From contig NZ_BAZX01000006.1 of NCBI RefSeq assembly GCF_001310955.1, positions 62,001 through 126,000 on the forward strand: a stretch of DNA of 64,000 nucleotides, in the 5' to 3' direction. The translations under genes were made by a program, and so were the position numbers. The first letter of the stretch is position 1. Each line of letters opens with the position of its first letter. This document shows, piece by piece, positions 1 through 9,936 of this stretch. This DNA is from Marinifilum fragile JCM 15579 (GTDB lineage Bacteria; Bacteroidota; Bacteroidia; Bacteroidales; Marinifilaceae). The notes below the pieces were generated by a model that was given only the letters and a program-made list of their open reading frames with translations, was not told the DNA's origin and made no database searches.

Positions 1-1
1 C

Positions 2-2596
2 AATGCTCTCATAGAGGATATGGATCAGAATATTTGGATGGCTACCCAAATTGGGGTGGTTTTTCTGAATAGGGAATCGGGGAAGATGAAATACTATTTG
101 ATGCCCTATGAAGTAAATAAAGCACAAAGCCTCTATGTGAATGATTTGGCCGTTTCAGCAAGCAATGAAATATGGGCGGGTACCCGTAATGGATTGTTTA
201 AATTCAATAAAGAACAAGATCTGTTTGAACAATATGAGCACTTTCCTTTTAATAGTGAAACGGTAAGTTACTCGAAAGGAGAGCGCTTAATCAATGATTT
301 GTGTTTCGATAAGAAAGGACACCTGTGGATTGGTACGGCAGGAAATGGAATTACGGTTTTAGACATAAAGAAGAAAAAGAAACAATACTTTTCTCGATCC
401 AAAAAAAGAAAAGAGGGGGGACTGATTTCTAACTATATAGAGGATTTGTTTAAGGATAGTGAAGGCAAAATGTGGATTGCTACAGCAGGAGGTTTGAACC
501 TATTTCAGGATGAAAATGAGAGTTTTGTTACTTATCGTCATTCGGAAGGAAATAAGTATAGTTTATCTGACAATTACATCACTGCCATTAATGATGATGG
601 AAAAGGAAATCTTTGGATCGGAACCAAAAAGGGATTGAATTTCTTTGATAGAAAGGAGGAAAGATTCTACAATTACCAGCATCACCCCCTATTAAAAAAG
701 AGTATCTCAAGCAATAACATTCTGGCTGTTATAAGTGAGAGATCTGGAAGTTTTTGGGTAGGAACCATGCAAGGAGTCAATCATTTTTCGCCTAATAGCC
801 TGCCTTTTGAATTGTATCAGAATATTCCACAAAATAAACATTCTTTACCTGACAACACCTTGCGTGCAGTTGTTTCAGATAAACTGGGTAATGTTTGGGT
901 TGGCATGATGAGGGATGGCATAAGCCATTTTGATCCGGTTAAAAAAGAATTTAAGCCAGCCAAAGTTAGCGAAGCTACCAAGAGGAAGATAAAACACAAG
1001 ACGGTTAGAACGGCTTATGTAGATAGCAAAGGGCTGGTATTCTTCGGTACGGATGCAGGAGTGTTAAAATATAATGTGAAAGGTAAGGTGTTTGAAAACT
1101 TTACGGCAAATGGAAAACTGATTTTTCAGAAGAGTGTATTTGAGATTCTGGAGGATGACGAAGGGAACTACTGGTTTTCCGAACTGGATAAGGGAATCTG
1201 GAAATGGAATCCAAAAAAGGGAAGTGTAGAGCTTCTGAACAAGGAGCAAAATGATCTGACTAATCAAAATGTAAAAGTGATCTCGCAGGTGACCAATGGT
1301 GACATCTGGGTTTCATGCCATATGGGAGGTCTCTGTCGATTAAAAAGAGGAGAGAGCAGATTTCAAAGCTATAGAGCCTCAAATCAGAAAGGAAGTTTGT
1401 CGAGCAATAGGGTCTATGATATCTATCAGGACAGCAAAGGTAGCTTGTGGATAGCTACCAGCAATGGACTTAACCTCTACAACGAAAAAGAGGACATATT
1501 TACTTCTTTAGATGAGAAGGACGGACTACCCGGAAACGTGGTCTTGAGTATACTGGAAGATGAAAAGAACCGTTTGTGGCTTGGCACCAATAAAGGATTA
1601 AGCTGCTTTGATGTGAAGAAAAAGCAGTTTGCCAATTTTTATCAGGAAGATGGCTTACAAGGGAATATTTTTGAATACAAGGTGGCTTGCATTGATACCA
1701 GCGGACAAATGTATTTTGGAGGAAATAATGGCTTGAACTCCTTTTACCCTTCTGATTTTAAAATGAATTCCTTTACCCCGGAGGCTCAGTTTGTCTCTTA
1801 TTCAAACTCAGGGGAATCAGGAGATGTGTTTCAGCAGAAAGTTGAATTGTATCATACCGATCAGAACTTAAGTGTTACGGTATCTGCCATGTCTTATTGG
1901 GAACCTGAAAAAAACAGAATTCGCTACCGTATTTCCACATTAGATACCACATGGACGCTTTTGCCTTTGGGAGAACATAGAATTGTGGTACCCAAACTGC
2001 CTATTGGAGAACATCAACTTGAAGTATTGGTGTCCAACAATCATATGAAATGGAGTACTTCTCCTGCTGTCTTGACCATAGATGTGAACAGGAACTGGAA
2101 ACAATATTCATGGATACTTTATCTCATTGTTCTTGCATCCATTTTATCGGCGGGGGTTGTTGTGTATGCCAATCGCAGGAAGAAAGAAGAACGAAAAAAC
2201 GTAAAGGCTAAAGTGGTGACAAAAAAGGCAGCTTCAGCACCTAAAAAGAAGGAGCAGGAGGAAAGTATTAAGACTCTCAATCAATTTATGGAGGAAGAGA
2301 AGCCTTATCTCGATAAACGATTGACCAAGTCACGACTGGCCATTCAGCTTTCCTGGAGCGAGGTGCAGCTTTCCAATATCCTGCGTGATGGTTTACAAAT
2401 CAGTTTTAACGATTTTATTAATACTTACCGGGTGGATGAAGTAAAGAACCGTTTACAGGATCCCCAGAACAAGGATTACACTCTGCTGGCCATTGCCGAA
2501 GATTGTGGTTTCAACTCGAAAACCTCTTTCTACAGAATTTTTAAGAAGTTCACCGATTTAACTCCTAGTGAATACCTGGAAAAGCAGGAGAAGTAG
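2..2596 (+). CDS. Membrane-spanning Reg_prop/Y_Y_Y sensor with AraC-type DNA-binding domain (5' end cut by window edge)
   Basis: The reading frame is already open at base 2, with a propeller-type sequence before the first ATG at 20, so the gene begins outside the window. The visible part has many two-component-regulator propeller repeats of the form D-x-x-G-x-L-W-I-G-T, then a Y_Y_Y-like beta domain (about residues 610-690), one hydrophobic segment near 695-717, a Lys-rich linker, and a C-terminal AraC helix-turn-helix (about 755-858). There is no histidine kinase or receiver domain, so this is a SusR-like one-protein regulator rather than a full hybrid two-component system. The sensor would sit in the periplasm and the DNA-binding part in the cytoplasm. 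Its position beside lyase and sulfatase genes suggests it senses oligosaccharides and activates them (inference). Confidence 0.88.
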   Translation, partial: NALIEDMDQNIWMATQIGVVFLNRESGKMKYYLMPYEVNKAQSLYVNDLAVSASNEIWAGTRNGLFKFNKEQDLFEQYEHFPFNSETVSYSKGERLINDLCFDKKGHLWIGTAGNGITVLDIKKKKKQYFSRSKKRKEGGLISNYIEDLFKDSEGKMWIATAGGLNLFQDENESFVTYRHSEGNKYSLSDNYITAINDDGKGNLWIGTKKGLNFFDRKEERFYNYQHHPLLKKSISSNNILAVISERSGSFWVGTMQGVNHFSPNSLPFELYQNIPQNKHSLPDNTLRAVVSDKLGNVWVGMMRDGISHFDPVKKEFKPAKVSEATKRKIKHKTVRTAYVDSKGLVFFGTDAGVLKYNVKGKVFENFTANGKLIFQKSVFEILEDDEGNYWFSELDKGIWKWNPKKGSVELLNKEQNDLTNQNVKVISQVTNGDIWVSCHMGGLCRLKRGESRFQSYRASNQKGSLSSNRVYDIYQDSKGSLWIATSNGLNLYNEKEDIFTSLDEKDGLPGNVVLSILEDEKNRLWLGTNKGLSCFDVKKKQFANFYQEDGLQGNIFEYKVACIDTSGQMYFGGNNGLNSFYPSDFKMNSFTPEAQFVSYSNSGESGDVFQQKVELYHTDQNLSVTVSAMSYWEPEKNRIRYRISTLDTTWTLLPLGEHRIVVPKLPIGEHQLEVLVSNNHMKWSTSPAVLTIDVNRNWKQYSWILYLIVLASILSAGVVVYANRRKKEERKNVKAKVVTKKAASAPKKKEQEESIKTLNQFMEEEKPYLDKRLTKSRLAIQLSWSEVQLSNILRDGLQISFNDFINTYRVDEVKNRLQDPQNKDYTLLAIAEDCGFNSKTSFYRIFKKFTDLTPSEYLEKQEK

Positions 2597-2695
2597 TTTT
2601 CCAGGCGTATTTGTGATATCCCCATAAAACAGGAAGAAGGAGTCCGAATTGATATTTCAGACTCAAGAATAAACTACTGCTACTCGTATTACTGA

Positions 2696-2741
2696 GTCAT
2701 TGCAACTATGCTTTCAAGGTCATTTCAACTATGCTTACAAT
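2696..2741. repeat. Two tandem 23-bp direct repeats
   Basis: Two adjacent 23-bp units, both beginning GTCATT and sharing CAACTATGCTT, differ at only a few positions. They lie between the convergent ends of the regulator gene and the DUF1961-like gene. AraC proteins often bind direct repeats of about this period, but a convergent gap is an unusual place for an operator, so no function is assigned. Confidence 0.6.
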
Positions 2742-2829
2742 GATCTTATAATAATGCCAACAGAGAATGAACTCTCAGCCTACCTCAAGGCTAATTGGCT
2801 TACCTTTTTAGTTTCTATGTGAGTATAAA

Positions 2830-2858
2830 AAATCCCCTTTGTCGCAGGGGAAAAGGGG
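2830..2858 (-). terminator. Intrinsic terminator of the minus-strand lyase/sulfatase gene group
   Basis: Read on the minus strand, a GC-rich stem with CCCC/GGGG arms (extendable to CCCCTTT/AAAGGGG) is followed by a run of six T. It lies just past the stop codon of the gene at 2882-3733. Confidence 0.75.
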
Positions 2859-2881
2859 AAGGTACTTTATGTGCTGAATTT

Positions 2882-3733
2882 CTATTTTAATTCAAAGATT
2901 TGGTAGTTGTCGTAATATCCTCTGGCAGGAACCATCAATCGAATGGCTGTTTGTCCTGCTCCCAGTGCAGCATCCGATTCTTTATCATGATACTGGAAAA
3001 CCAATTGGCCGTCTATCCTGAATTCAATCTGGTACTTCCATTTAATAACTTTCATGTGATGTTTTCCGGTAAGGTTTTTAAGCGTTAAGTCCTGGCCTTT
3101 TGTTACCAATCTTCTGCCGGGACATTTGCGCATATTGGCAGTGCCGCGTTTGGGCGCCAGAAAGGAAATGCGATAATTGTATATGTCACCCTTTGTATAC
3201 TGAGCGGCTACACCACATCGCTTATTCAGGGAAGGATGGAATACATTTTCCCCTTTTGTACCTGTTGCTGAAAACATGATCATGTGCAAAGGGTAGGGAA
3301 TAGGACTCTGAAAATCGAATTCAATCACGTAGTTTTCCGGTGTAATGGTTTTGTTCCAGTATACCAGGTGTCCACCTCTAAAAGTATCGTCCAGCTTGTA
3401 GGAAGAATACATGTGAGGTTCTGCTTTTAAAGCCAGACCATCTACGTAGTTCTGATACCATTTGTCCGTACCTTCTTCAAAAACAATCTCACCCTTTTTC
3501 ATCTTTCGGTTCACCTTTTTGTGATAACGGGAATAGAGTTCCAGACGCCCCTTGTTGATTTTGGCAACTCCCGGTCCTTCCATTACCCAGTCTTCCAATG
3601 ATGATTTTTGATTGAAGTCACACTCGTATACCAATTTCTTCTCTTTTCCCTTTTCCAGGGATTCCTGCGCTACTGCCTGAAGCGTAAGAAAAGTGAGAAG
3701 TCCGGTTAAAAGGTATAGATGTATTCTGTTCAT
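2882..3733 (-). CDS. Secreted DUF1961-like (LamG-fold) protein
   Basis: This 283-aa protein has a cleavable signal peptide ending near AVAQ. The rest is rich in beta-strand-like sequence, with features of concanavalin/LamG-like domains: an early 'decoration' of Tyr/Trp residues, F-x-I-D-G-Q-L-V-F near the C-terminus, and a closing G-x-Y-Y-D-N-Y-x-I-F strand. It resembles the DUF1961 family, which recurs in polysaccharide utilisation loci and has no well-defined reaction that I can name. It is the last gene of the minus-strand group that also holds a sulfatase, two PL8 lyases and GH88, so a role in binding or cutting the same glycan is likely. The family call is from memory of sequence pattern, not from a search. 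Confidence 0.7.
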   Translation of the reverse strand: MNRIHLYLLTGLLTFLTLQAVAQESLEKGKEKKLVYECDFNQKSSLEDWVMEGPGVAKINKGRLELYSRYHKKVNRKMKKGEIVFEEGTDKWYQNYVDGLALKAEPHMYSSYKLDDTFRGGHLVYWNKTITPENYVIEFDFQSPIPYPLHMIMFSATGTKGENVFHPSLNKRCGVAAQYTKGDIYNYRISFLAPKRGTANMRKCPGRRLVTKGQDLTLKNLTGKHHMKVIKWKYQIEFRIDGQLVFQYHDKESDAALGAGQTAIRLMVPARGYYDNYQIFELK

Positions 3734-3951
3734 TACTTTAAAGTTTAGAAAAAGGGCCAGTAGTAAACATCCAGTAAAAGTGAAGCGATAATTTCAATAA
3801 AATAATCGGATGGCACTTTAGCCAAAGTGCAAATTTACTACTCAGCCCTTTTTTGAATCAAGATATGCTAAGTCTTATTCCAATTATAATACTAAATGAG
3901 CCTAAAAGAAAAGATGTGATTTATTAGGCGCATTTGGTGTGATAATTGGTA

Positions 3952-5449
3952 TTATAAATAGGAAACAAACGGATCGTTTGTGCGGATTAAGATTTCACGA
4001 AGCTTTTCGGTTAAATCTTGCTCCAGTTCCGTATTCTCCCTATAAATGTTTGTCATTTGATATGGATCGTTTACATCATCATACAGGAAATGATGTTTCT
4101 CTCCTTTGTTATCATATGCGATCACATAGGTGTGGGTATGTGTTTTCACACCTCTGCGTTTTTCAGTATCGTCTTCTGGTTTGGCAAAGAAATACAAGGC
4201 CGCCTCCGGACGGTCTACTTTCTCATTTCTGAAGATTCCTGAGTAGTCTTTTCCTTCCACTTCTGAAGGGATATCATCCGACATTCCCATTAAACCAAGT
4301 AGGGTAGGCATTACATCAGGCACACTCATTAGCAAGTCATCGGTGCCAGGCTTTATCTTCTTAGGCCAACGAATAATGAATGGAATATCAAAGGCTTCGC
4401 TAAACCAAACATTCTTGTGCATCATACCCTGACTACCTAGCATTTCTCCGTGATCAGAAGTAAAGATTACGATTGTGTTTTCGTCTAAACCTTGTTCTTT
4501 CAAGCTTTTCAAAACTTTTCCAATTTGTAGGTCTACCCCTTCACACATTGAGAAGTAATCAATGGACTGATCGATTCGTTTTTCAACGAACATATCGCCA
4601 AAACCTTTGTCACCCATCTCTCTGTTGTCGGTGAACTGTACGTTCGGACGGTTCAGTACATCCTTCTCTGTTTTGCCTTCGAAACGTTCCTTGTACTTTT
4701 CAGGTACCAGGTTAAAAGGGTGGTGAGGAGGGTTGATGGCCCAGAACATGGCAAATGGCTTGTCATCATTTCTGAATTTGTCACCTGCATTTTCCAGGTA
4801 CTTCTCCACAACTTCAGCTTCATGCTCAGGAGACCATTGCTTAAAGTATTGTGCCTGATCTTCACCTGCATCGTTGATCCAGTAGTGAGGAGTCAAGTGG
4901 TTGTCATCAGCACCATAAGAATACCAGAAATTAAATCCGTGGCGGTGTTTGCCAGGTTTGCAATAGGAATCCCAAACTTTAGCTTCTCCCTTTTGGGTTG
5001 GAGCAGGCCCGTCAAGGTGCCACTTGCCTACATAGGCGGCATCGTAACCATTGTTTGCCAATACATCTGAGAAACAAACATCATCTGGTTTTAAGAAGTT
5101 CCCAAATTCTGTCCTTCCCGAGTGGCAGTTAGACAATACTCCATTCGACAATGGATATTTTCCGGTTAGCATCATACCACGGTATGGGCTACACAACGGA
5201 TGGTTACTAACAGCATTGCTAAACACAACACCATCGCTCGCCAGCTTGTCGATATTTGGCGTTAACACAGGATCTTGTTTCATAAATCCCATGGCTTGCT
5301 TTCGGTATTGATCCGGGAAGATGAAAAGCAAGTTTGGTTTTTTCCCTTTTCGGTACAAGAACTTAGTAAGCCTGTGGAATCAAGGTCATACCTGCAGTAA
5401 TTGCGGCGGTATTACGTATAAAGTTTCTTCTTGAAATATCTTTAGCCAT
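3952..5449 (-). CDS. S1-family sulfatase with Tat signal; reading frame shifts between signal and catalytic domain
   Basis: The catalytic part (stop at 3952, open back to about 5379) has the Cys-type sulfatase motif C-S-P-Y-R-G with C56 counted from the TTG codon at 5358, an N-terminal metal-site strand N-L-L-F-I-F-P-D-Q, V-G-K-W-H, and a late S-D-H-G-E-M-L motif. Upstream, an ATG at 5449 starts a Tat-like leader (M-A-K-D-I-S-R-R-N-F-I-R) in a different frame that meets a TAA just before the catalytic part. Removing one base near 5366 joins the two cleanly, so a one-base error or mutation is likely. The enzyme would hydrolyse sulfate esters from glycosaminoglycan fragments after Cys-to-formylglycine conversion by the maturase at 25265. 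The subfamily cannot be told from the sequence alone. Confidence 0.85.
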
Positions 5450-5452
5450 GAT

Positions 5453-8400
5453 CTATTTTTTTTGTAGTTCAACTTCTCTGGTCAAGCCATGCTGACAGCT
5501 GAATTCCAATACTGTTTGATTGGCTTCGTTGCTAATCAATGTACAGTATTTGTTGTTTGGAACAGACCAGTTTCCTTCAATGCTTATTCTCACTTTTGAA
5601 ATCTTACTTTCGTTGTCTTTCCATTCGCGAGAATATATACTTCTTTCCTTTCTTTTACCATTTTCAATGACTACATCTGCCGGACCTTCATACAGGTGCA
5701 GATCAGGATCACAAAGGCTAAGAACTTTGGTGTCTTTCTTATCTTTCAGCATTACCAGTGCAGGAGCATCAACAGCTTTCACTCCTGATATGTTGATTTG
5801 TTCATTTGCTTCGAACAGAACAAAGGCAGTTGTTTTGCTTGCATTTTCACGAACAATGTGTGCTTTGCTGTCCTTTTGAAGAACGGTGTAAGGAGCTTTG
5901 GCCTTTTTCTTCATTTGCTTGGCAAAATTCTGCAACTCTTTGTGTCCTCTTTGAACCAATATGGCATATTCATATGATTCCCCTTTTGGAGCCTTTCCGT
6001 GGCGAATCACCGCAGTTGCAAAGTTTCCCTGGTTTGGAGTTTCCTTCTTCTGATCTTTTGAATGCTGTAATTGCTTGCCCACTTCTACAGTATAGGCTGA
6101 TGGAATGTAAAAGCTGTTTCCAACATTGTCGGTTAATAGGTTCGCTTTTTTACCTTGACCTACATAAGCAAACGGAAATTCAGAAATCTCCTTGCCATTC
6201 ATTTGAACTGCATCAGACTCTTGCTTCAAATAGTTTTGGAATAGGGTGGTTTCCGTTTCAAAATCAGCATTGATATTTTCAATGTCGCTACCCAGGCAGA
6301 TGATTTTCTCGTCGAAAAAGAAAACTGACTTTAATGCACGATGAGATCCATTGTATTTGTCGTGTTCATGAAGTTTCATTCCCCACGCACCATTCTTTCC
6401 TTCCAAAGAAATGGCTCCTGCAAATGCTTCATCAGACATAAGCATTTCCTCATAACCAGTTACCTGATCAACATTAAGAATATTGGCACGCAATTGTTCT
6501 ATTGGCAAGTGAATGGCAGTGGTTCCGGCAAATCGGCCCCAGTCCCAACCGTTGACATTAAACCCGGCTGTAAATACACTTGGCTTATCGGTTCCGGCCA
6601 AAATTTGAACTTGCCCGTGTTTCATATAACGACCATAGTAGTTGGCGCCGATATAGTGCTCGGCCGCCCATAGGTAACGGCTGTGTCCTTGCGCAGTAAC
6701 CGACCAGTTGTCTCTGCGGTGAATGCCCAGAGCAGCATAGTTCATGGTCCAGTTACCATTAGGATCAGCTTCAGCTTGTATCCCTTCTTTTTGGAATTTC
6801 TTAACACTACTGGTTGCTTTCTTACCTTGCATTAATCTAAGGTAAGCTGCAGCCATATCCTTGTCAATTTTCTTCTTTCCATCAGGAGTTCCTGACAAGG
6901 CCATTAATTCATAATGAGTAGCAGATAGCTTTCCTTTCCCATTAGGATGGCGCCCTGACATTGATGTTGGCCAGGTTTCCTTGTTACAGAACAAACGTGT
7001 CTTTAATAATGATTCTTTTAAAACTTTATGTCCTTCTTCAGAAACATGAAATGGAGTTTTGCTAAAATAGTACACCATTTTTGTTGCACCTTCATATCCT
7101 CCTGTAGCATATGCAGGGTAATTGTTGGCGTGGTGGAAAACCGAACCATCTACCTTGAAGCTGTCTTTCAAACCTGGAGCAATTGCCAGTCCGTTGTTGA
7201 TCCAAGCTACATAGGCTTTCAGGTAGCGTACTTTTTCAGGAGAATCTTCCAGCATCAGGATACTTGCCAATCTTCCCATGACTGAAGTATTGAAAGCATC
7301 AATGCTCATGCCTTTGCCATGGAAGGGAGCATACACCTCTTTTACACCAGAGTACCATTCCATTGCTTTTTGAGCCTGGTCTGCTCTTTGGGTTCTGATT
7401 AATGATTCTCGCATTAGGAAATAGGCTGAGTAGTAAGTTCTCATGCTATATCCCAGGTGATGAACGGTTCCGTTGGCGCTACCTTCAGCCCAGCCCTGAT
7501 CGATTATATGATCAGATAGGTTGAAGAACAATTCCTCCAGTTCGCTTTTGTATTCTGCATTGTCCGTTTGGTTATAGGCACAGGCAACATCATACATCAA
7601 TTTGGTATACTTCTGAAAGCCTTTGTTATGCTTGTTGAAGAAGTTCTTCCAATCCTTAGTGTAAGGGTGGTATATTTCTGAGAAACGACAAAACCAGATG
7701 TTTTCTCCAGTGATTTGATCATCACTTTTGGAAATCTTGTACTTGGCATAGTCATCTCTGATTTGCTTCATCAACTTGTCAGTAACTTTTACTTTTTTAA
7801 TGACAGACTTGCTATACCTTTTGTTGATCATTTGAATCCCTTTGATCTGTTCGTCAGTCAGTGGTTCAAGTTTTTGGCTTGGCTTGTTTAAGCTCGACTT
7901 GTAAAGAACCAACCAGTGGTTTTCAGTTTTTGCATTCACAAAGGGAACCTGGTAGTCAGGAGTATTCCATCTGCTGTCGGCAGGGGTACACAACATGATG
8001 TGATCGAAATACAAGCTGCCTGAAGTATTTTCAGGAGCAATGATTCTCATCTTGTTCATGCTGGTTACAGGAGTACCTTTCATGTCTCGTTCGAAAGCTA
8101 CCCAGGCAGCTCTCCATCCTTTGTAGTTTAATCCGAATTCAAATTCACAGTTTACAGTAGCATCAGTGGCAAACTGAACAGTGATTTTTTCATCTTTAGG
8201 AGTTTCATTGTAAACCCAAAAGCAAAAGGTTGGAATTGACTTATCCACTGCTTCAGGATTAAAGGGAGTAAAGTTTATATTTTGATCCAGTTCCAGAAAA
8301 CCTTTGCGTTCCCATGTCCATTGTAAGCTTTGCTTGCCATGTTTAAAATGACGTTCGCTAACTTGTAATTCTGATTTTGAATCAGCACTCCACTTAGAGT

Positions 8401-8539
8401 TTACTTGCTCTCCTTCGAAGGAGATGATTTCAGGTACGAAAAGGTCCTGAGCTGATAACCTGGCACTGATAAGAACACAGGCTACCAGTAAGGCCTGTCT
8501 TAAACAGTGAAGTAATTTGGTATGTTTTTTTGTATGCAT
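5453..8539 (-). CDS. Chondroitin-ABC-type polysaccharide lyase (PL8)
   Basis: This 1028-aa protein has an N-terminal signal peptide (cleavage near LSAQ), a jelly-roll domain (about 35-210, with F-W-V-Y-N-E-T-P), an alpha-helical toroid (about 240-620) and C-terminal beta domains. Catalytic-region motifs agree with Proteus chondroitinase ABC: V-H-H-L-G-Y-S-M-R, D-G-S-V-F-H-H-A-N-N-Y-P, S-G-R-H-P, H-R-R-D-N-W and Y-Y-G-R-Y. Such enzymes cleave chondroitin, dermatan and often hyaluronan chains by beta-elimination, leaving 4,5-unsaturated uronates, which are the substrate of the neighbouring GH88. The gene is intact and lies 3 bp downstream of the sulfatase's Tat start in the minus-strand order. 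A related but frameshifted copy lies at 16347-19877. Confidence 0.9.
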   Translation of the reverse strand: MHTKKHTKLLHCLRQALLVACVLISARLSAQDLFVPEIISFEGEQVNSKWSADSKSELQVSERHFKHGKQSLQWTWERKGFLELDQNINFTPFNPEAVDKSIPTFCFWVYNETPKDEKITVQFATDATVNCEFEFGLNYKGWRAAWVAFERDMKGTPVTSMNKMRIIAPENTSGSLYFDHIMLCTPADSRWNTPDYQVPFVNAKTENHWLVLYKSSLNKPSQKLEPLTDEQIKGIQMINKRYSKSVIKKVKVTDKLMKQIRDDYAKYKISKSDDQITGENIWFCRFSEIYHPYTKDWKNFFNKHNKGFQKYTKLMYDVACAYNQTDNAEYKSELEELFFNLSDHIIDQGWAEGSANGTVHHLGYSMRTYYSAYFLMRESLIRTQRADQAQKAMEWYSGVKEVYAPFHGKGMSIDAFNTSVMGRLASILMLEDSPEKVRYLKAYVAWINNGLAIAPGLKDSFKVDGSVFHHANNYPAYATGGYEGATKMVYYFSKTPFHVSEEGHKVLKESLLKTRLFCNKETWPTSMSGRHPNGKGKLSATHYELMALSGTPDGKKKIDKDMAAAYLRLMQGKKATSSVKKFQKEGIQAEADPNGNWTMNYAALGIHRRDNWSVTAQGHSRYLWAAEHYIGANYYGRYMKHGQVQILAGTDKPSVFTAGFNVNGWDWGRFAGTTAIHLPIEQLRANILNVDQVTGYEEMLMSDEAFAGAISLEGKNGAWGMKLHEHDKYNGSHRALKSVFFFDEKIICLGSDIENINADFETETTLFQNYLKQESDAVQMNGKEISEFPFAYVGQGKKANLLTDNVGNSFYIPSAYTVEVGKQLQHSKDQKKETPNQGNFATAVIRHGKAPKGESYEYAILVQRGHKELQNFAKQMKKKAKAPYTVLQKDSKAHIVRENASKTTAFVLFEANEQINISGVKAVDAPALVMLKDKKDTKVLSLCDPDLHLYEGPADVVIENGKRKERSIYSREWKDNESKISKVRISIEGNWSVPNNKYCTLISNEANQTVLEFSCQHGLTREVELQKK

Positions 8540-8666
8540 TGTAAATGTATTGACTTTTGCTGTTGCAAGAAAAGAATACCTGCCGGATGCAAGATAATGA
8601 TTGAGAAATAAAGTGTACCAAATTCAATATTTGATACTTTTCTATTACAAGAATATAAAAGTAAAG

Positions 8667-8694
8667 CTTGTCCCCGAACAATGACGGGGACAAG
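8667..8694 (-). terminator. Strong hairpin between GH88 and the PL8 gene
   Basis: Arms CTTGTCCCCG and CGGGGACAAG form a 10-bp stem with an 8-nt loop just after the GH88 stop codon on the minus strand, followed by a T-rich stretch. It may be a terminator or a partial attenuator/mRNA-stabilising hairpin within the gene group. Confidence 0.65.
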
Positions 8695-8700
8695 TTGAAT

Positions 8701-9924
8701 TTATTTGGCTGCTAGTTTTTCTAACTCTCTTTTTCTGCAAAGAGCTTCCAGGAAATAATAGTCAGCATAGTTTAAAGGAACATCAATCTCTGCTCCATGA
8801 GGGATACTTCCCACACTGTGCATCAATAGAAAGTTGTTGTTCTCTCCCAGTTTAGCACGATAAGCAGGTGAAGAAAGGTTAACAACAATTTCATCGGCCA
8901 ATTTCTTGTATGTAGCAGATTTTTCAGGACTGTAAGTGCTTAACTCATACAATGCAGAAGCAATTACACTTGCAGCTGAAGCATCTCTTGGAGTGTTTGG
9001 AATGTCTTTGCAGTCGAAATCCCAGTAAGGAACAAGGTCCTTAGGCATTCTTGGATGTGTGAAAAGAAAGTTGGCAATAGCTTCTGCTTGTTTCAAAAAC
9101 TTAGGGTCTTTGGTTTCACGGTAACAAAGTGTGTATCCGTAAATAGCCCAACCTTGTCCACGTGACCAGGCTGAATGATCAGCATATCCTTGTGCGGTAA
9201 CTTTGTTGCGAACTTGTCCTGTAATGGTATCGTAGTCGATCACGTGATATGAGCTGTAATCTTCACGGAAATGGTGATCCATAGTTGTTTCAGCATGTTT
9301 TATAGCGATATCTCTAAAGCTATTGTCCCCGCTTAGTTTTGTAGCTTCGAACAACAGTTCCAGGTTCATCATATTGTCAATGATCACCGGACATTGCCAT
9401 CCTCTTTTCGCTTGCCATCCACGGTGAACATTCCAAGACTGGATTGCTCCCACGTTTGGACGGTATCTGGTACTTAATGATTTTGCTGCTTGAATGATTA
9501 CATCCTTATATTCTGGTTTTTTGGTTAGTCTGTAACCATTACCATAGCTACAGTATACCATGAAACCAACATCGTGATGCCAGGTAAGGTACTGAACTGT
9601 ATCTAATGTTTCAGTAACTTTCTCAGCTTCAATTTTCCATTTGTTATCACCTGTTAATTCATACAAATACCATAAAGAACCAGGAAAAAATCCGCTGGTC
9701 CAAAGCTCAGGAGTATTGTACCTGGTGGTTCCATCCTCATGAATGGTTCTGGGATTCAAGATTTCTCCTTTTGCATTCATACTTTCTATTTCACGACCAA
9801 TTTGCTGAGTCGCGAATTCTACATTTTCCTCTACAATGTTGTTAGAAGAATGTTTTGGACTATTGCATGACCAAAGAAAGGCCACACAAGTCAAAAGAAT
9901 CGTAAATTGAAGATTTTGCTTCAT
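8701..9924 (-). CDS. GH88 unsaturated glucuronyl hydrolase (lipoprotein)
   Basis: This 407-aa protein carries a lipobox-like leader ending in W-S-C at C20. It has the alpha6/alpha6-barrel features of GH88: W-T-S-G-F-F-P-G, H-H-D-V-G-F-M-V-Y (D118) and I-I-D-N-M-M-N-L-E-L (D183), the two Asp residues corresponding to the family's catalytic pair. The family hydrates the double bond of 4,5-unsaturated uronyl sugars and so releases the terminal uronate from lyase products. Later motifs S-A-W-S-R-G-Q-G-W-A-I-Y-G and D-A-S-A-A-S-V are also typical. Its place between two PL8 lyases and near sulfatases points to degradation of chondroitin-type disaccharides. Length and motifs are complete. Product choice is firm; exact linkage preference is not visible. 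Confidence 0.93.
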   Translation of the reverse strand: MKQNLQFTILLTCVAFLWSCNSPKHSSNNIVEENVEFATQQIGREIESMNAKGEILNPRTIHEDGTTRYNTPELWTSGFFPGSLWYLYELTGDNKWKIEAEKVTETLDTVQYLTWHHDVGFMVYCSYGNGYRLTKKPEYKDVIIQAAKSLSTRYRPNVGAIQSWNVHRGWQAKRGWQCPVIIDNMMNLELLFEATKLSGDNSFRDIAIKHAETTMDHHFREDYSSYHVIDYDTITGQVRNKVTAQGYADHSAWSRGQGWAIYGYTLCYRETKDPKFLKQAEAIANFLFTHPRMPKDLVPYWDFDCKDIPNTPRDASAASVIASALYELSTYSPEKSATYKKLADEIVVNLSSPAYRAKLGENNNFLLMHSVGSIPHGAEIDVPLNYADYYFLEALCRKRELEKLAAK

Positions 9925-9936
9925 TTTTGAACTTTA

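Noticed and set aside
5806..6273. Long plus-strand ORF opposite the PL8 gene
   Set aside because: It is antisense to an intact, motif-complete lyase and has no protein-like pattern.
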